This document shows positions 30,641-43,817 of a DNA stretch of 64,000 nt, piece by piece (the stretch's first letter is position 1; each line of letters begins with the position of its first letter). Source of the stretch: Persicaria tinctoria (Eukaryota; Streptophyta; Magnoliopsida; Caryophyllales; Polygonaceae); assembly GCA_037127255.1 (NCBI GenBank), contig JBANSL010000004.1, positions 31,333,967 through 31,397,966 on the forward strand, given 5' to 3'. A program made the translations under genes and the position numbers. Below the pieces are notes generated by a model that saw only the letters and a program-made list of their open reading frames with translations, was not told the origin of the DNA and did not search any database.

Positions 30641-33600
30641 GAGGTTTTGTAATCCGAGTACAACAGGTTGAAGAGGTTTTGAAAATCGCCTAATGTTTTC
30701 AAATGGTTTTGGAAAATATTTTATAAAGGGCAAAATGAATTTAATTGCACTTAAAACCTAAAATGAATAAAAGGGAAATAATCTCGTGGGTAGCGACCCA
30801 AGCGGTAGAAATCCGTTATGGATGTAGAATTCGGGGAACGGTAGGCAAAATACTAGCTTTTATTTACAGATGGGCCTAGAAGACTCCAAGGAACACCACG
30901 GAGGTTGGAGTGTTGAGTTAGGAGGTCGTGAGGTTTTGCCCCTCCGGTCAGTCGTCCCTCGAAGGACGGCATAGATCGTCTCTATGCTTACGTTTATATA
31001 TGTACATACATGCAATTGGGCTTGAGGGCGATCCTCCTCGAAGAGGACCGTATTAATCTTGTTGATTGCTTCCGTGATGAGTGCTCTATTGTGCTTAGGA
31101 TAGCGAACTAATCAGTATGCCTTGACTTGAATCATGTGTTGAATAATTGTGCAAACGGGATAGTGGGAGAAAACCTTGTTCTTATGTAATCGGAATTCCT
31201 GTTTTGTCGAAATAGCCCTTTCGTAATTCAAACCCCCTGATGGTTCTGACTCTGTCATCCGCCCCACCAAAACATCTAGGCATGTTAGCAAGGGTCGAGA
31301 AGCATCCGCTCCCCTGTTTAGAGTCTTGTTTCATATCCCACCATCGATGCTTCTATCGAGTCTCGTACCTATGATTGGGGTCTTTCATGGTTAATTTGGG
31401 TCGGTCAACTAAATACCTTCGGAAATTGTGTCAGGTGTGAGGGTTACCTGAGTATGTTAGTGGGAGTGAGGATTTAAATCATTTCGAGATAGAAGTGAGT
31501 TGTCTTATGGAGTCATCCCTTTTGATCATCGTAATGGCCAACCATGTCTTCTTGTCACAAGAGTCTAAACACGACTTCTACCCTCATCTATCAGAAACGG
31601 CGTGAATGTCCTTGTGTCCTACCCAGCAAGTCATACTAGCATCCCACGGGAAAACGGGCTGGTGAGTCGGTGATTGTCCTTAGAGACTTCTATCAAGTTA
31701 TAATGATGACCTCCTTGTGATTTCATGAAATTGTATATTGGTATAATTCAGCATGACTTGCCTGGTACCTTGCATGGTTGCACTTATGAGTAGATGTATG
31801 TGTCGTATGTATTGAATCCCCATGATTATCGTCTCCCTATGAACTAGGTCCATGATAGTGTGCTCAACTCTCGTTGTATGTTAAAACGTGAATTGGATGA
31901 CTTAGCATGCCAGATGAACCTCATTGTACCTCAGGATTGTGTACATGTTTAATAAGTATTGCTAGTATCATGTAGGATATATACCTCCCAGTTATAAGCC
32001 CTCATATGATTGTGTGACATCTTAGTCTTAGTATGTGAATATGGATGTATGTGATGAGATAGTTGCTCTACCAACTCTGCATGAACTGACTATAACCTTA
32101 GGCCTTAGCATGATTTTTAGGGTGCATATTAGCATGCTTGCCTCAATTTCGCAATATTATGACTTGCTTATGTGTGTATCTAAATTGAGTGATAAGTCGT
32201 GCATAGGATATCTTGTGATGTTTGCTAGGTCTTGCATAACTTATGACATATATGTCCCATGTCAGTCTGTGCATACATGTTCTTAGTCTGTCAAGCATGA
32301 TTGGTGAATGAAATGATAAGTTCCTAGCTTGTTCTGCACACATATAAAGATGATTATATGAACATGTTATGAATGCGTAAATCGATATTCCTTGAGATAG
32401 GTGCATACTAGTGTGAAATAATGTGATGATATCTCTTGATTTTTATGTGTTTGCCTCCCATAATTATAAGAGCATCGTTGTAACTCTCGGGTTGGGATCT
32501 TATCCTTGGTCTCGTCGTCCCTAGTCCTGGTACATGTCTGAACTCTTAAGGAAGTTGTGTCTTCCGCCCTTGTCTCTCCCCTGTCTCTGTAACTTATAAC
32601 CCTTGCAATCCTTCGATGAGCGCCGACATGCAAGAAAGGACCGACGACCAAGTGGCATCACAGCAGCGCAACGGAAGTGTGATGGGTCCATGGCCCATAG
32701 ACCACAGGACTGACGTCCCCAAAAGTATACAAAGGACGAACAAATTTGAAAGATGGTAGCCGCGTACGTGATTCTCTTAGATGACTCAAGGAAGGACGTT
32801 CTTAATCCAAATTGTGGATTCTTCTATACTAATCGGAATTGATGTTTTGTGATAGGCCTAGAACTGACATAATTGAATGTGTGATGACGGATATGCTGAA
32901 TTGGTAGCGATGATTCCCTGACTAACTTGTTTCTATGACGATGTGCCTTGGTGCTTGGTATACTGACTTACGGGTGAGTAGGTTATGAGTTATATGTATG
33001 AGAGTGCTTTATTCTTGAGCTTGAGTCGTGAGATTCTTCGGTGAGACGGGCTGGAAAGTGGCAGGTGGATTAAGGTATTCGAATTGGGTCATTGGTCATG
33101 TGAGATGGGGTGCAGAAAGGAAGCGTTAGCTTGGGTAGAGCCGAGTGAGTTGGGATGTGTCGAACATAGTGGTATGTGAGTATAGATGAGCTTCTAGGTA
33201 GGTCTTAGGTGAGCAGTACGTGGGGCTAGTGTGCCGAGATTTTGAGGGGGGGGGGGTGTCCTAGTGAGAAGTGGTAGTCTAGGCAGGTAGTGTGTGCGGG
33301 TAGTATAAGAGAGTGGTTGACTGAGGTCTGGACTAGTTTCATTAGGGTGATCTTGAGTTTGGGTGTTGGTAGAGGTAGTTAGGATAGTTCTAGAGGTGGA
33401 TGGGCGAGCTAGGAGTTGATCGGGGGATTCTTGAAGGGAGGTGTTGTGAGATGGATTGGTGTGCCAAGGAAGGTGTCTAGATAGTCTAGGAGCGGATCGT
33501 GGGCGGAGTCGAGGATGATCGGTTAAGGAACGTCTGAGGAATCGTAGAATTTGGGACTAGGTGGTGTGTGCTATGAATGGGAGCGATTTCGGTAAGGGAT

Positions 33601-35316
33601 GAGGTTGAGGAGTTGCCAAGGAAGAGTAGTATGAGGTTGCTTGGGAAATTATCAATCGGGGATATTAGGTTGTTCATATTAGGGTTGTTCGTGTGATGAG
33701 TATTTGGGGTTGTTTAGATAGGATTGGTAATGTTTGGGAAATTGATGAGTGAAGGATTTATAGGTGCGTTGTTGGAGGATTTTGGCATAGGGAATGAATC
33801 GGGATTTATGAGTGGATGTTATTATGGCTATTGAGGTATTTGAGGATGTGAGATAAATCTTTAAGGAAAGGTTCGTAGCTAGGCAATGATGTAGTTGAGA
33901 TTCCTAGTAAGACTGTGCATTTAAGGTTGAGATAGAGAGATTATGAGCATGGATTTGGGAACTAGGCAAAGCAGAAAGTATTGAGGACGCTAGATGATAA
34001 GAGATTTTAGAAGGCTGGTGAAGTTGCGGTACTTAGGAAATTCGGACGAGGATGTCATAGGAATTCGATGAAAATGATGATCGGTACATAAGGGTTTAAG
34101 CGGTAGAGATTTCGAAGTTTGAGGAAGTGTGATCTGAGGCAATTTAGGGGAAACATGCAGAGTTGAGGGAACTAGTCAGGGTAGAGTGTGCTGGGAAGAG
34201 GATCTAGAGTGGGTCGGCTTGAGGGTCATGGTGATTCGTGGTTGGGAGTACCACTAGTTGGGTTCTGTGTTAGAATTGGTCAGGGGTGTCAGGTGAGAGA
34301 TGGTCAACATGAGTTGGGTTCTTAGAGGTGGATGGTTAGTGAGAGTGGTTAGTGGCGTGGGAAGTATGATTAGGTTAGCAAGGTGATTCGAGATGTCTCT
34401 TTAGGAGATGATGGTCGGGCGGAGTCTTGAGAGCATTGGAAGAGTAAGCGCGATTGTTAAGAAATGTCTAGATCAATCATGAGAGCGGTTCAGTTGAGGA
34501 CTCGGAATTTTCTATTAGAGGGTAAAGATGGGACTGATAGAGAACCCCTAGGGCAAGGACGTGTTATATATGGAGTCTTGGTAGTAGATTGAGTGGTTCA
34601 GCTCATCGAAATGAGGGAATTTTGTGATTTGGGAACTCCGAGAGATAGTTTTAAATAGTCGAGTGGAAGGTAGGACTTGAGATGAGGATGTCTAAAGGGA
34701 TTGGCCCATAGATAGCTTGATGGCATAGGAGTTGGGATACCTTGTAGTTGGTTTGGGTATTCGACCTTGATTGTGAATAGTTATGAGGCTAGAAAGGTTG
34801 TATGAGAGCAGGATACAATGGTGCCTCAAACTGGTAGTGGATTGAGTTGGTAGACCTCGGTGAAGTTGATCTTAGTGCAAGGGATGGTGAGTAGTGGTCG
34901 TGTCTTGTCATGATTTGGAGTGTAAGGCAGATTCTCCTAGGATAGTGATCTAGTGTATACTTTACTTGGGGCCGAATGTTGTGCGAATTCTATGCTATAG
35001 ACGATGTTGATTATCTAATGTGTTGCCGTTGACAATAGGGAACTGTAGTACTAACATAGTTATCCCTGAACTCGATGGAATGCTACTGTACGGAAGCAGT
35101 TGGTTGCCTCTAATGCGATGTCGCTTGATAGTTAGAATGAATATGATGTACTTATCTGATTGATATAACGTGCTTAAAAGATTGACATGGTGTGTTACTT
35201 CTGTGAGATGATGTGATAAATTCTACCATATATGATACGATGCTAGATATGCTATGCTATTTGGCTATTCTTGAGGTGATTATGTTATGCTACTAGACGT
35301 GAGGTGCTATTGTTAT

Positions 35317-35363
<47 letters not shown>

Positions 35364-35785
35364 CTTGATGATGAAAATGATAGAAATTGAACTGTTGAAC
35401 CTTGATTCTGTTTTAGAACCTAGGAAGAGAATATGAGATTAGCCTTTAGAAGTGGATGATAGGATGAATGGAGAGGTTAGCTTTTGACTAATGCCGAACT
35501 TGAAGTTTTGAACGGTGTTTTAAAGAGGACGTTGTGATGTTTTGAGTTATGATATGACCGAGGAGTCGGAGTAATGATGTGGTAGGGGCCCATATCACAT
35601 TCTTGCTACGGTCTATTGAGGATATTATGATCACGACAACGGTACTGTGAGGATCTCATAGGGGCACCAATGAGATACTTACGAGATCAATGACATGATC
35701 CTTGGACTCACTAATTTCAAACTTCATCCCCTATTTTAAAATGATTTTAGTCTCGGGAACGAGACTTGTTTTTAGAGGTGGATGA
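30641..35785 (+). other. Element B internal region, non-coding
   Basis: The longest frames are under 100 codons. It is strongly GT-rich in its 3' half (33000-35000). It carries a module copy at 31845-31864, a G run near 33246, TTAGAGGTGGATG-type motifs near 33382, 34320 and 35445, and a (TA)n tract at 35320-35359. It ends with a GNRA-loop hairpin (35750-35765) and PPT (AGAGGTGGATGA, 35774-35785). Confidence 0.8.
35320..35359. repeat. (TA)20 microsatellite
   Basis: Uninterrupted TA dinucleotides. Confidence 0.95.
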
Positions 35786-38023
35786 TGTAAAGGCTCGGAT
35801 TTTTAAATCCTAATTTTTCGGAAAAAGGAAATTAAAGATGAATTTAAATCGAATTAAAAGCTCGTTTAGCAGATTCCGACCGTAATATAAAATTTGACGA
35901 ACGATTTCCGTCCTTTTACCTCAAAAATTGAAAATAATTATCAGATGGCCATATCTTTTTTTATTTATTTTTATAAATCTAATTGATCGAGAAAGTGAGA
36001 ATCGGGAAAACTAACATTTGATAACTAATTTCGGGATTTGAAATTCATGTATTCGGGTTGAATTTCCGGGTATTGGTTTAACTACTTCCACACACTACCC
36101 TCACCATATCTCTTTAAAGGTCCTCCCTCACCCCGTCATTCATTCATTCATCATCACCTTCACCTGCTCCCTTCAACCTCAATCGCCATCACCACTCCGC
36201 TCTCTTCTTCTACACGTCTTTGGTACCATCACCTCCATCTTCCCTTCACCTCTTCCTCTTTCATTTCATTTCTTCCCTCCAGCTACTCCCTTCCTCTCCA
36301 TCACCATCGTCCCACACTTACATCTTCATCATCGTTGTTCCATCACCGTACACCACTGTCACCGCACCTTCAAACCACCGTCTCTTCCTCCTTCCCTCCT
36401 TCCACCTCGAGCTGCCAGCGGAAGGTCCCACGCACCCCTCGGAGCAACCACCAACATCTGGAGCAGCCCAGACGCTCCCCAGCGCCGCCGCAAGCCACCG
36501 GAACACCATCGCCCCGTTCGAGTGCGAACAATCTTCCGGTAAGCCGTCCTCCTTCGTTTCCGATCCAAATCACCCTCGGACTTCACCATCATGCTCACCC
36601 ATATCCGACGCAGGTTCGACGAGCCATCGATGGCCTCCGAAGGCGCCCAGACCTCTGATCGAGAGCTCTGAAGCCGCGAAATCACCTCGGTGATCTTCGT
36701 TCCTTCCCTTCCTTATACCGTTCGTTTCTTTCATGTTTATTGGTCGGGGAGTGAGATTGAGAGCCGAGTGTGGGAAGGTGGGGAGAGGTCGAGGGCTCCG
36801 ATGAGATCGAGAGGTCCGTAGAGCTCGAGAGAGTCGATTGCGAGGCGAGGCGAGCGAGCGTCGTGAGCGAGGCCGGGAGCAGCAAGTGTGATTGAGGGAG
36901 GCGGGAGAGCCAAGGAGCTGGGCGAGGCTGAGCGATGTAGCAAGCTTCGTCGATCAGTGGCACAGTGCAACGTCGCCGGCGGGATCGCGTGAGGATGGCC
37001 ATGGCGGGAGCCTCCATTTGAAATTGGGGAAGAAGAAGGCTGGTGTGGCCTTTGGTGGCCCCCCCTGCTAACATATATATATACATATATATTTTTTATT
37101 TATTAAACCGGGTTGGGATTATATTACGGGTTCGGTTCGGTACGGTTCGGGTTATCCGTATATTATCTAACTAATTAACGGTAATTAAAATATATTATTA
37201 AACTAATTGAGGATTTAAAAGATAAATTAGTATATTTTGGAAAAATTATAAGAGTTGATTTATTAAATAAAAATGGTCGGGATTTTAGGGGATTTGGAAA
37301 TAATTTATAAAAGTGTTAAATAAATGGTATTTAAAATATCATGTAATACTATTTGAGATTTAAAATATATTATTGGGACTTCAAGATTTAAAAAGAATTG
37401 GGAAAAGAATTTCAAGGTTGGAAATTAATCTAATAAATAAATTAAAAAGGGAATTCGACAAGTATTTTAAGGGTCGGAATTCTTAACTGTTTAATTCGGA
37501 CTTGTAACGATTTTGAACTAAATTGACAATAAGAGTTATTCGATGACTAACTAGCATAATAGTATGATCATTTGACTAACGGCATGATATGTGTGACTAA
37601 TTGCATGACTTGGTGGTATAGTTTCAGGTACCCGATCTACTACTTGATTTTGTGCTTATATGATGGGGTCCATTCATATGGCGGAGAGTGAGTGTATGAA
37701 CCCTGACTTCACCAAACTCATACTTTTTGGATTTCTTCCTATTATACTCTGTTTTGACCCGGCTCTGCCGTGGCACTGGTTGTATCGTTTTCAGAACTTT
37801 CGTCCTTTGCATGATAAAGGTTTTCGCGCGTTGTAGACTTAGGACCGGTACAGGGGTTTACCCCGGGGTCTCCAACGGACCTTCCGGGTTTGGGTGCGAA
37901 ATCCCACTTTAAACTGCGCATCTTCGATTTCAAACCTTCAACCTTTACTCGGGGCGCAAGATCCCAACGAGGGGTTTCATCCCTCGAAACGTAACTCGGG
38001 AATCATAATCTCTGGCCGTTACA
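35786..38023 (+). repeat. Element B right LTR (2,238 bp)
   Basis: TGTAAAGGCTCGG ... CTGGCCGTTACA, then satellite from 38024. The splice-donor-like GTAAGC at 36539 matches that of the left LTR. Confidence 0.92.
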
Positions 38024-41000
38024 GTTATGTTTTCAGGAACACTCATATAAGTAGCTAATAAAACATTATACTAAGTAATAAATTCTTGTTATAATACTAT
38101 AAGGTTATGTTTTGAGTAAAACACATATAAGTAGCAAATAAAACCTTATACTAAGTAATAAATTCTTATTATAATACTATAAGGTTATGTTTTGAGGAAC
38201 ACTCATATAAGTAGCTAATAAAACCTTATACTAAGTAATAAATTCTTATTACAATACTATAAGCTTATGTTATGAGGAAAACTCATATAAGTAACTAATA
38301 AAACCTTATACTAAGTAATAAATTCTTATTATAATATTATAAGGTTATGTTTTGAGGAAAACTAATATACGTAGCTAATAAAACCTTATACTAAGTAATA
38401 AATTCTTATTATAATACTATAAGGTTATGTTTTGAGTAAAACTCATATAAGTACCTAATACAACCTTATACTAAGTAATAAATTCTTGTTATAATACTAT
38501 AAGGTTATGTTTTGAGGAAAACTCATATAACTAACTATTAAAACCTTATACTTAGTAATAAACCTTATACTAAGCAATAAATTCTTATTATAATACTATA
38601 AGGTTATGTTTTGAGTAAAACATATATAAGTAGCTAATAAAACCTTATACTAAGTAATAAATTCTTATTATAATACTATAAGGTTATGTTTTGAGGAACA
38701 CTCATATAAGTAGCTAATAAAACCTTATACTAAGTAATAAATTCTTATTATAATATTATAAGGTTATGTTTTGAGGAAAACTAATATAAGTAGCTAATAA
38801 AACCTTATACTAAGTAATAAATTCTTATTATAATACCATAAGGTTATGTTTTCAGGAACACTCATATAAGTAACTAATAAAGCCTTATACTAAGTAATAA
38901 ATTCTTATTATAATACTATAAGGTTATGTTTTGAGTAAAACTCATATAAGTAGCTAATAAAACCTTATACTAAGTAATAAATTCTTATTATAATACTATA
39001 AGGTTATGTTTTGAGAAAAACTCATATAAGTACCTAATAAAACCTTATACTAAGTAATAAATTTTTATTATAATACTATAAGGTTATGTTTTGAGGAACA
39101 CTCATATAAGTAGCTAATAAAACCTTATACTAAGTAATATATTCTTATTATAATACTATAAGGTTATGTTTTGAGTAAAACTCATATAAGTAGCTAATAA
39201 TACCTTATAATAAGTAATACGTTCTTATTATAATACTATAAGGTTGTGTTTTGAGGAAAACTAATATAAGTAGATAATAAAACCTTATACTAAGTAATAA
39301 ATTGTTATTATAATACTATGAGGTTATGTTTTGAGGAAAACTCATATAAGTAGCTAATAAAACCTTACACTAAATAAATTTTTATTATAATACTATAAGG
39401 TTATGTTTTGAAGAAAGCTCATATAAGTACCTAATAAAACCTTATACTAAGTAATAAATTCTTATTATATATAATACTATAAGGTTATGTTTTGAGTAAA
39501 ACTCATATAAGTTGCTAATAAAACCTTATACTAAGTAATAAATTCTTATTATATATAATACTATAAGGTTATGTTTTGAGTAAAACTCATATAAGTAGCT
39601 AATAAAACCTTATACTAAGTAATAAATTCTTATTATAATACTATAAGGTTTTGTTTTGAGGAACAATCATATAAGTAACTAATAAAACCTTATACTAAGT
39701 AATAAATTCTTATTATAATACTATAAGGTTATGTTTTGAGTAAAACTCATATAAGTAGCTAATAAAACCTTATACTAAGTAATAAATTCTTATTATAATA
39801 CTATAAGGCTATGTTTTGAGGAACACTCATATAAGTAACTAATAAAACCTTATACTAAGTAATAAATTCTTATTATAATACTATAAGATTATGTTTTGAG
39901 TAAAACTCATATAAGTAGCTAATAAAACCTTATACTAAGTAATAAATTCTTATTATAATACTATAAGGTTATGTTTTGAGTAAAACTCATATAAGTACCT
40001 AATAAAACCATATACTAATTAATAAATTCTTGTTATAATACTATAAGGTTATGTTTTGAGGAAAACTCATATAACTAACTATTAAAACCTTATACTTAGT
40101 AATAAACCTTATACTAAGCAATAAATTCTTATTATAATACTATAAGGTTATGTTTTGAGTAAAACATATATAAGTAGCTAATAAAACCTTATACTAAGTA
40201 ATAAATTCTTATTATAATACTATAAGGTTATGTTTTGAGGAACACTCATATAAGTAGCTAATAAAACCTTATACTAAGTAATATATTCTTATTATAATAC
40301 TATAAGGTTATGTTTTGAGTAAAACTCATATAAGTAGCTAATAATACCTTATAATAAGTAATAAATTCTTATTATAATACTATAAGGTTGTGTTTTGAGG
40401 AAAACTAATATAAGTAGATAATAAAACCTTATACTAAGTAATAAATTGTTATTATAATACTATAAGGTTATGTTTTGAGGAAAACTCATATAAGTAACTA
40501 ATAAAACCTTATACTAAATAATAAATTCTTATTATAATACTATAAGGTTATGTTTTGAGTAAAACTCATATAAGTAGCTAATAAAACCTTACACTAAATA
40601 AATTTTTATTATAATACTATAAGGTTATGTTTTGAAGAAAGCTCATATAAGTACCTAATAAAACCTTATACTAAGTAATAAATTTTTATTATAATACTAT
40701 AAGGTTATGTTTTGAGGAACACTCATATAAGTAGCTAATAAAACCTTATACTAAGTAATATATTGTTATTATAATACTATAAGGTTATGTTTTGAGTAAA
40801 ACTCATATAAGTAGCTAATAATACCTTATAATAAGTAATATATTCTTATTATAATACTATAAGGTTGTGTTTTGAGGAAAACTAATATAAGTAGATAATA
40901 AAACCTTATACTAAGTAATAAATTGTTATTATAATACTATAAGGTTATGTTTTGAGGAAAACTCATATAAGTAACTAATAAAACCTTATACTAAGTAATA

Positions 41001-43817
41001 AATTCTTATTATAATACTATAAGGTTATGTTTTGAGTAAAACTCATATAAGTAGCTAATAAAACCTTACACAAAATAAATTCTTATTATAATACTGTAAG
41101 GTTATGTTTTGAGGAAAGCTCATATAAGTAACTAATAAAACCTTATACTAAGTAATAAATTCTTATTATAATACTATAAGGTTATGTTTTGAGGAAAACT
41201 CATATAAGTACCTAATAAAACCTTATACTAAGTAATAAATTCTTATTATATATAATACTATAAGGTTATGTTTTGAGTAAAACTCATATAAGTAGCTAAT
41301 AAAACCTTATACTAAGTAATAAATTCTTATTATAACACTATAAGGCTATGTTTTGAGGAACACTCATATAAGTAACTAATAAAACCGTATACTAAGTAAT
41401 AAATTCTTATTATAATACTATAAGATTATGTTTTGAGTAAAACTCATATAAGTAGCTAATAAAACCTTATACTAAGTAATAAATTCTTATTATAATACTA
41501 TAAGGTTATGTTTTGAGTAAAACTCATATAAGTACCTAATAAAACCATATACTAAGTAATAAATTCTTGTTATAATACTATAAGGTTATGTTTTGACGAA
41601 AACTCATATAACTAACTATTAAAACCTTATACTTAGTAATAAACCTTATACTAAGTAATAAATTCTTATTATAATACTATAAGGTTATGTTTTGAGTAAA
41701 ACTCATATAAGTACCTAATACAACCTTATACTAAGTAATAAATTCTTGTTATAATACTATAAGGTTATGTTTTGAGGAAAACTCATATAACTAACTATTA
41801 AAACCTTGTACTTAGTAATAAACCTTATACTAAGCAATAAATTCTTATTATAATACTATAAGGTTATGTTTTGAGTAAAACATATATAAGTAGCTAATAA
41901 AACCTTATACTAAGTAATAAATTCTTATTATAATACTATAAGGTTATGTTTTGAGGAACACTCATATAAGTAGCTAATAAAACCTTATACTAAGTAATAA
42001 ATTCTTATTATAATATTATAAGGTTATGTTTTGAGGAAAACTAATATAAGTAGCTAATAAAACCTTATACTAAGTAATAAATTCTTATTATAATACCATA
42101 AGGTTATGTTTTCAGGAACACTCATATAAGTAACTAATAAAGCCTTATACTAAGTAATAAATTCTTATTATAATACTATAAGGTTATGTTTTGAGTAAAA
42201 CTCATATAAGTAGCTAATAAAACCTTATACTAAGTAATAAATTCTTATTATAATACTATAAGGTTATGTTTTGAGAAAAACTCATATAAGTACCTAATAA
42301 AACCTTATACTAAGTAATAAATTTTTATTATAATACTATAAGGTTATGTTTTGAGGAACACTCATATAAGTAGCTAATAAAACCTTATACTAAGTAATAT
42401 ATTCTTATTATAATACTATAAGGTTATGTTTTGAGTAAAACTCATATAAGTAGCTAATAATACCTTATAATAAGTAATACATTCTTATTATAATACTATA
42501 AGGTTGTGTTTTGAGGAAAACTAATATAAGTAGATAATAAAACCTTATACTAAGTAATAAATTCTTATTATAATACTATAAGGTTATGTTTTGAGTAAAA
42601 CTCATATAAGTACCTAATAAAACCATATACTAAGTAATAAATTCTTGTTATAATACTATAAGGTTATGTTTTGACGAAAACTCATATAACTAACTATTAA
42701 AACCTTATACTTAGTAATAAACCTTATACTAAGTAATAAATTCTTATTATAATACTATAAGGTTATGTTTTGAGGAACACTCATATAAGTAGCTAATAAA
42801 ACATTATACTAATTAATAAATTCTTGTTATAATACTATAAGGTTATGTTTTGAGTAAAACACATATAAGTAGCAAATAAAACCTTATACTAAGTAATAAA
42901 TTCTTATTATAATACTATAAGGTTATGTTTTGAGGAACACTCATATAAGTAGCTAATAAAACCTTATACTAAGTAATAAATTCTTATTACAATACTATAA
43001 GCTTATGTTATGAGGAAAACTCATATAAGTAACTAATAAAACCTTATACTAAGTAATAAGTTCTTATTATAATACTATAAGGTTGTGTTTTGAGGAAAAC
43101 TCATATAAGTAACTAATAAACCCTTATACTAAGTAATAAATTTATATTATAATACTATAAGGTTATGTTTTGATTAAAACTCATATAAGTAGCTAATAAA
43201 ACCTTATACTAAGTAATAAATTCTTATTATAATATTATAAGGTTATGTTTTGAGGAAAACTAATATACGTAGCTAATAAAACCTTATACTAAGTAATAAA
43301 TTCTTATTATAATACTATAAGGTTATGTTTTGAGTAAAACTCATATAAGTACCTAATACAACCTTATACTAAGTAATAAATTCTTGTTATAATACTATAA
43401 GGTTATGTTTTGAGGAAAACTCATATAACTAACTATTAAAACCTTATACTTAGTAATAAACCTTATACTAAGCAATAAATTCTTATTATAATACTATAAG
43501 GTTATATTTTGAGTAAAACATATATAAGTAGCTAATAAAACCTTATACTAAGTAATAAATTTTTATTATAATACTATAAGGTTATGTTTTGAGGAACACT
43601 CATATAAGTAGCTAATAAAACCTTATACTAAGTAATATATTCTTATTATAATACTATAAGGTTATGTTTTGAGTAAAACTCATATAAGTAGCTAATAATA
43701 CCTTATAATAAGTAATACATTCTTATTATAATACTATAAGGTTGTGTTTTGAGGAAAACTAATATAAGTAGATAATAAAACCTTATACTAAGTAATAAAT
43801 TGTTATTATAATACTAT
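38024..43817. repeat. 80-bp satellite array, right block (~72 monomers, higher-order structure)
   Basis: 80-bp monomers with point variants and occasional indels. Each monomer has arms AACCTTATA and TATAAGGTT flanking TAATAA-ATTC-TTATTA (for example 38142-38186). Ordered variants recur: the series from 38453 to 39290 repeats at 41713-42540, offset ~3,260 bp. Marker monomers with an internal duplication (CTAACTATTAAAACC) sit at 38531, 40075, 41612, 41791, 42690 and 43429. Confidence 0.96.

Larger units (their letters stand above)
28408..38023 (+). mobile_element. Element B: LARD-like LTR retrotransposon
   Basis: Two LTRs of ~2.2 kb (28408-30624, 35786-38023) enclose a 5.16-kb internal region without coding capacity. 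The LTRs are near-identical by eye, so insertion or homogenisation is recent. The left LTR lacks its first 24 bp. The PBS has one mismatch to iMet. The 3' end CCGTTACA abuts satellite sequence exactly. It is related to A and C through LTR ends, U5 and internal motifs but lacks the ~300-bp LTR block they share. Confidence 0.88.
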
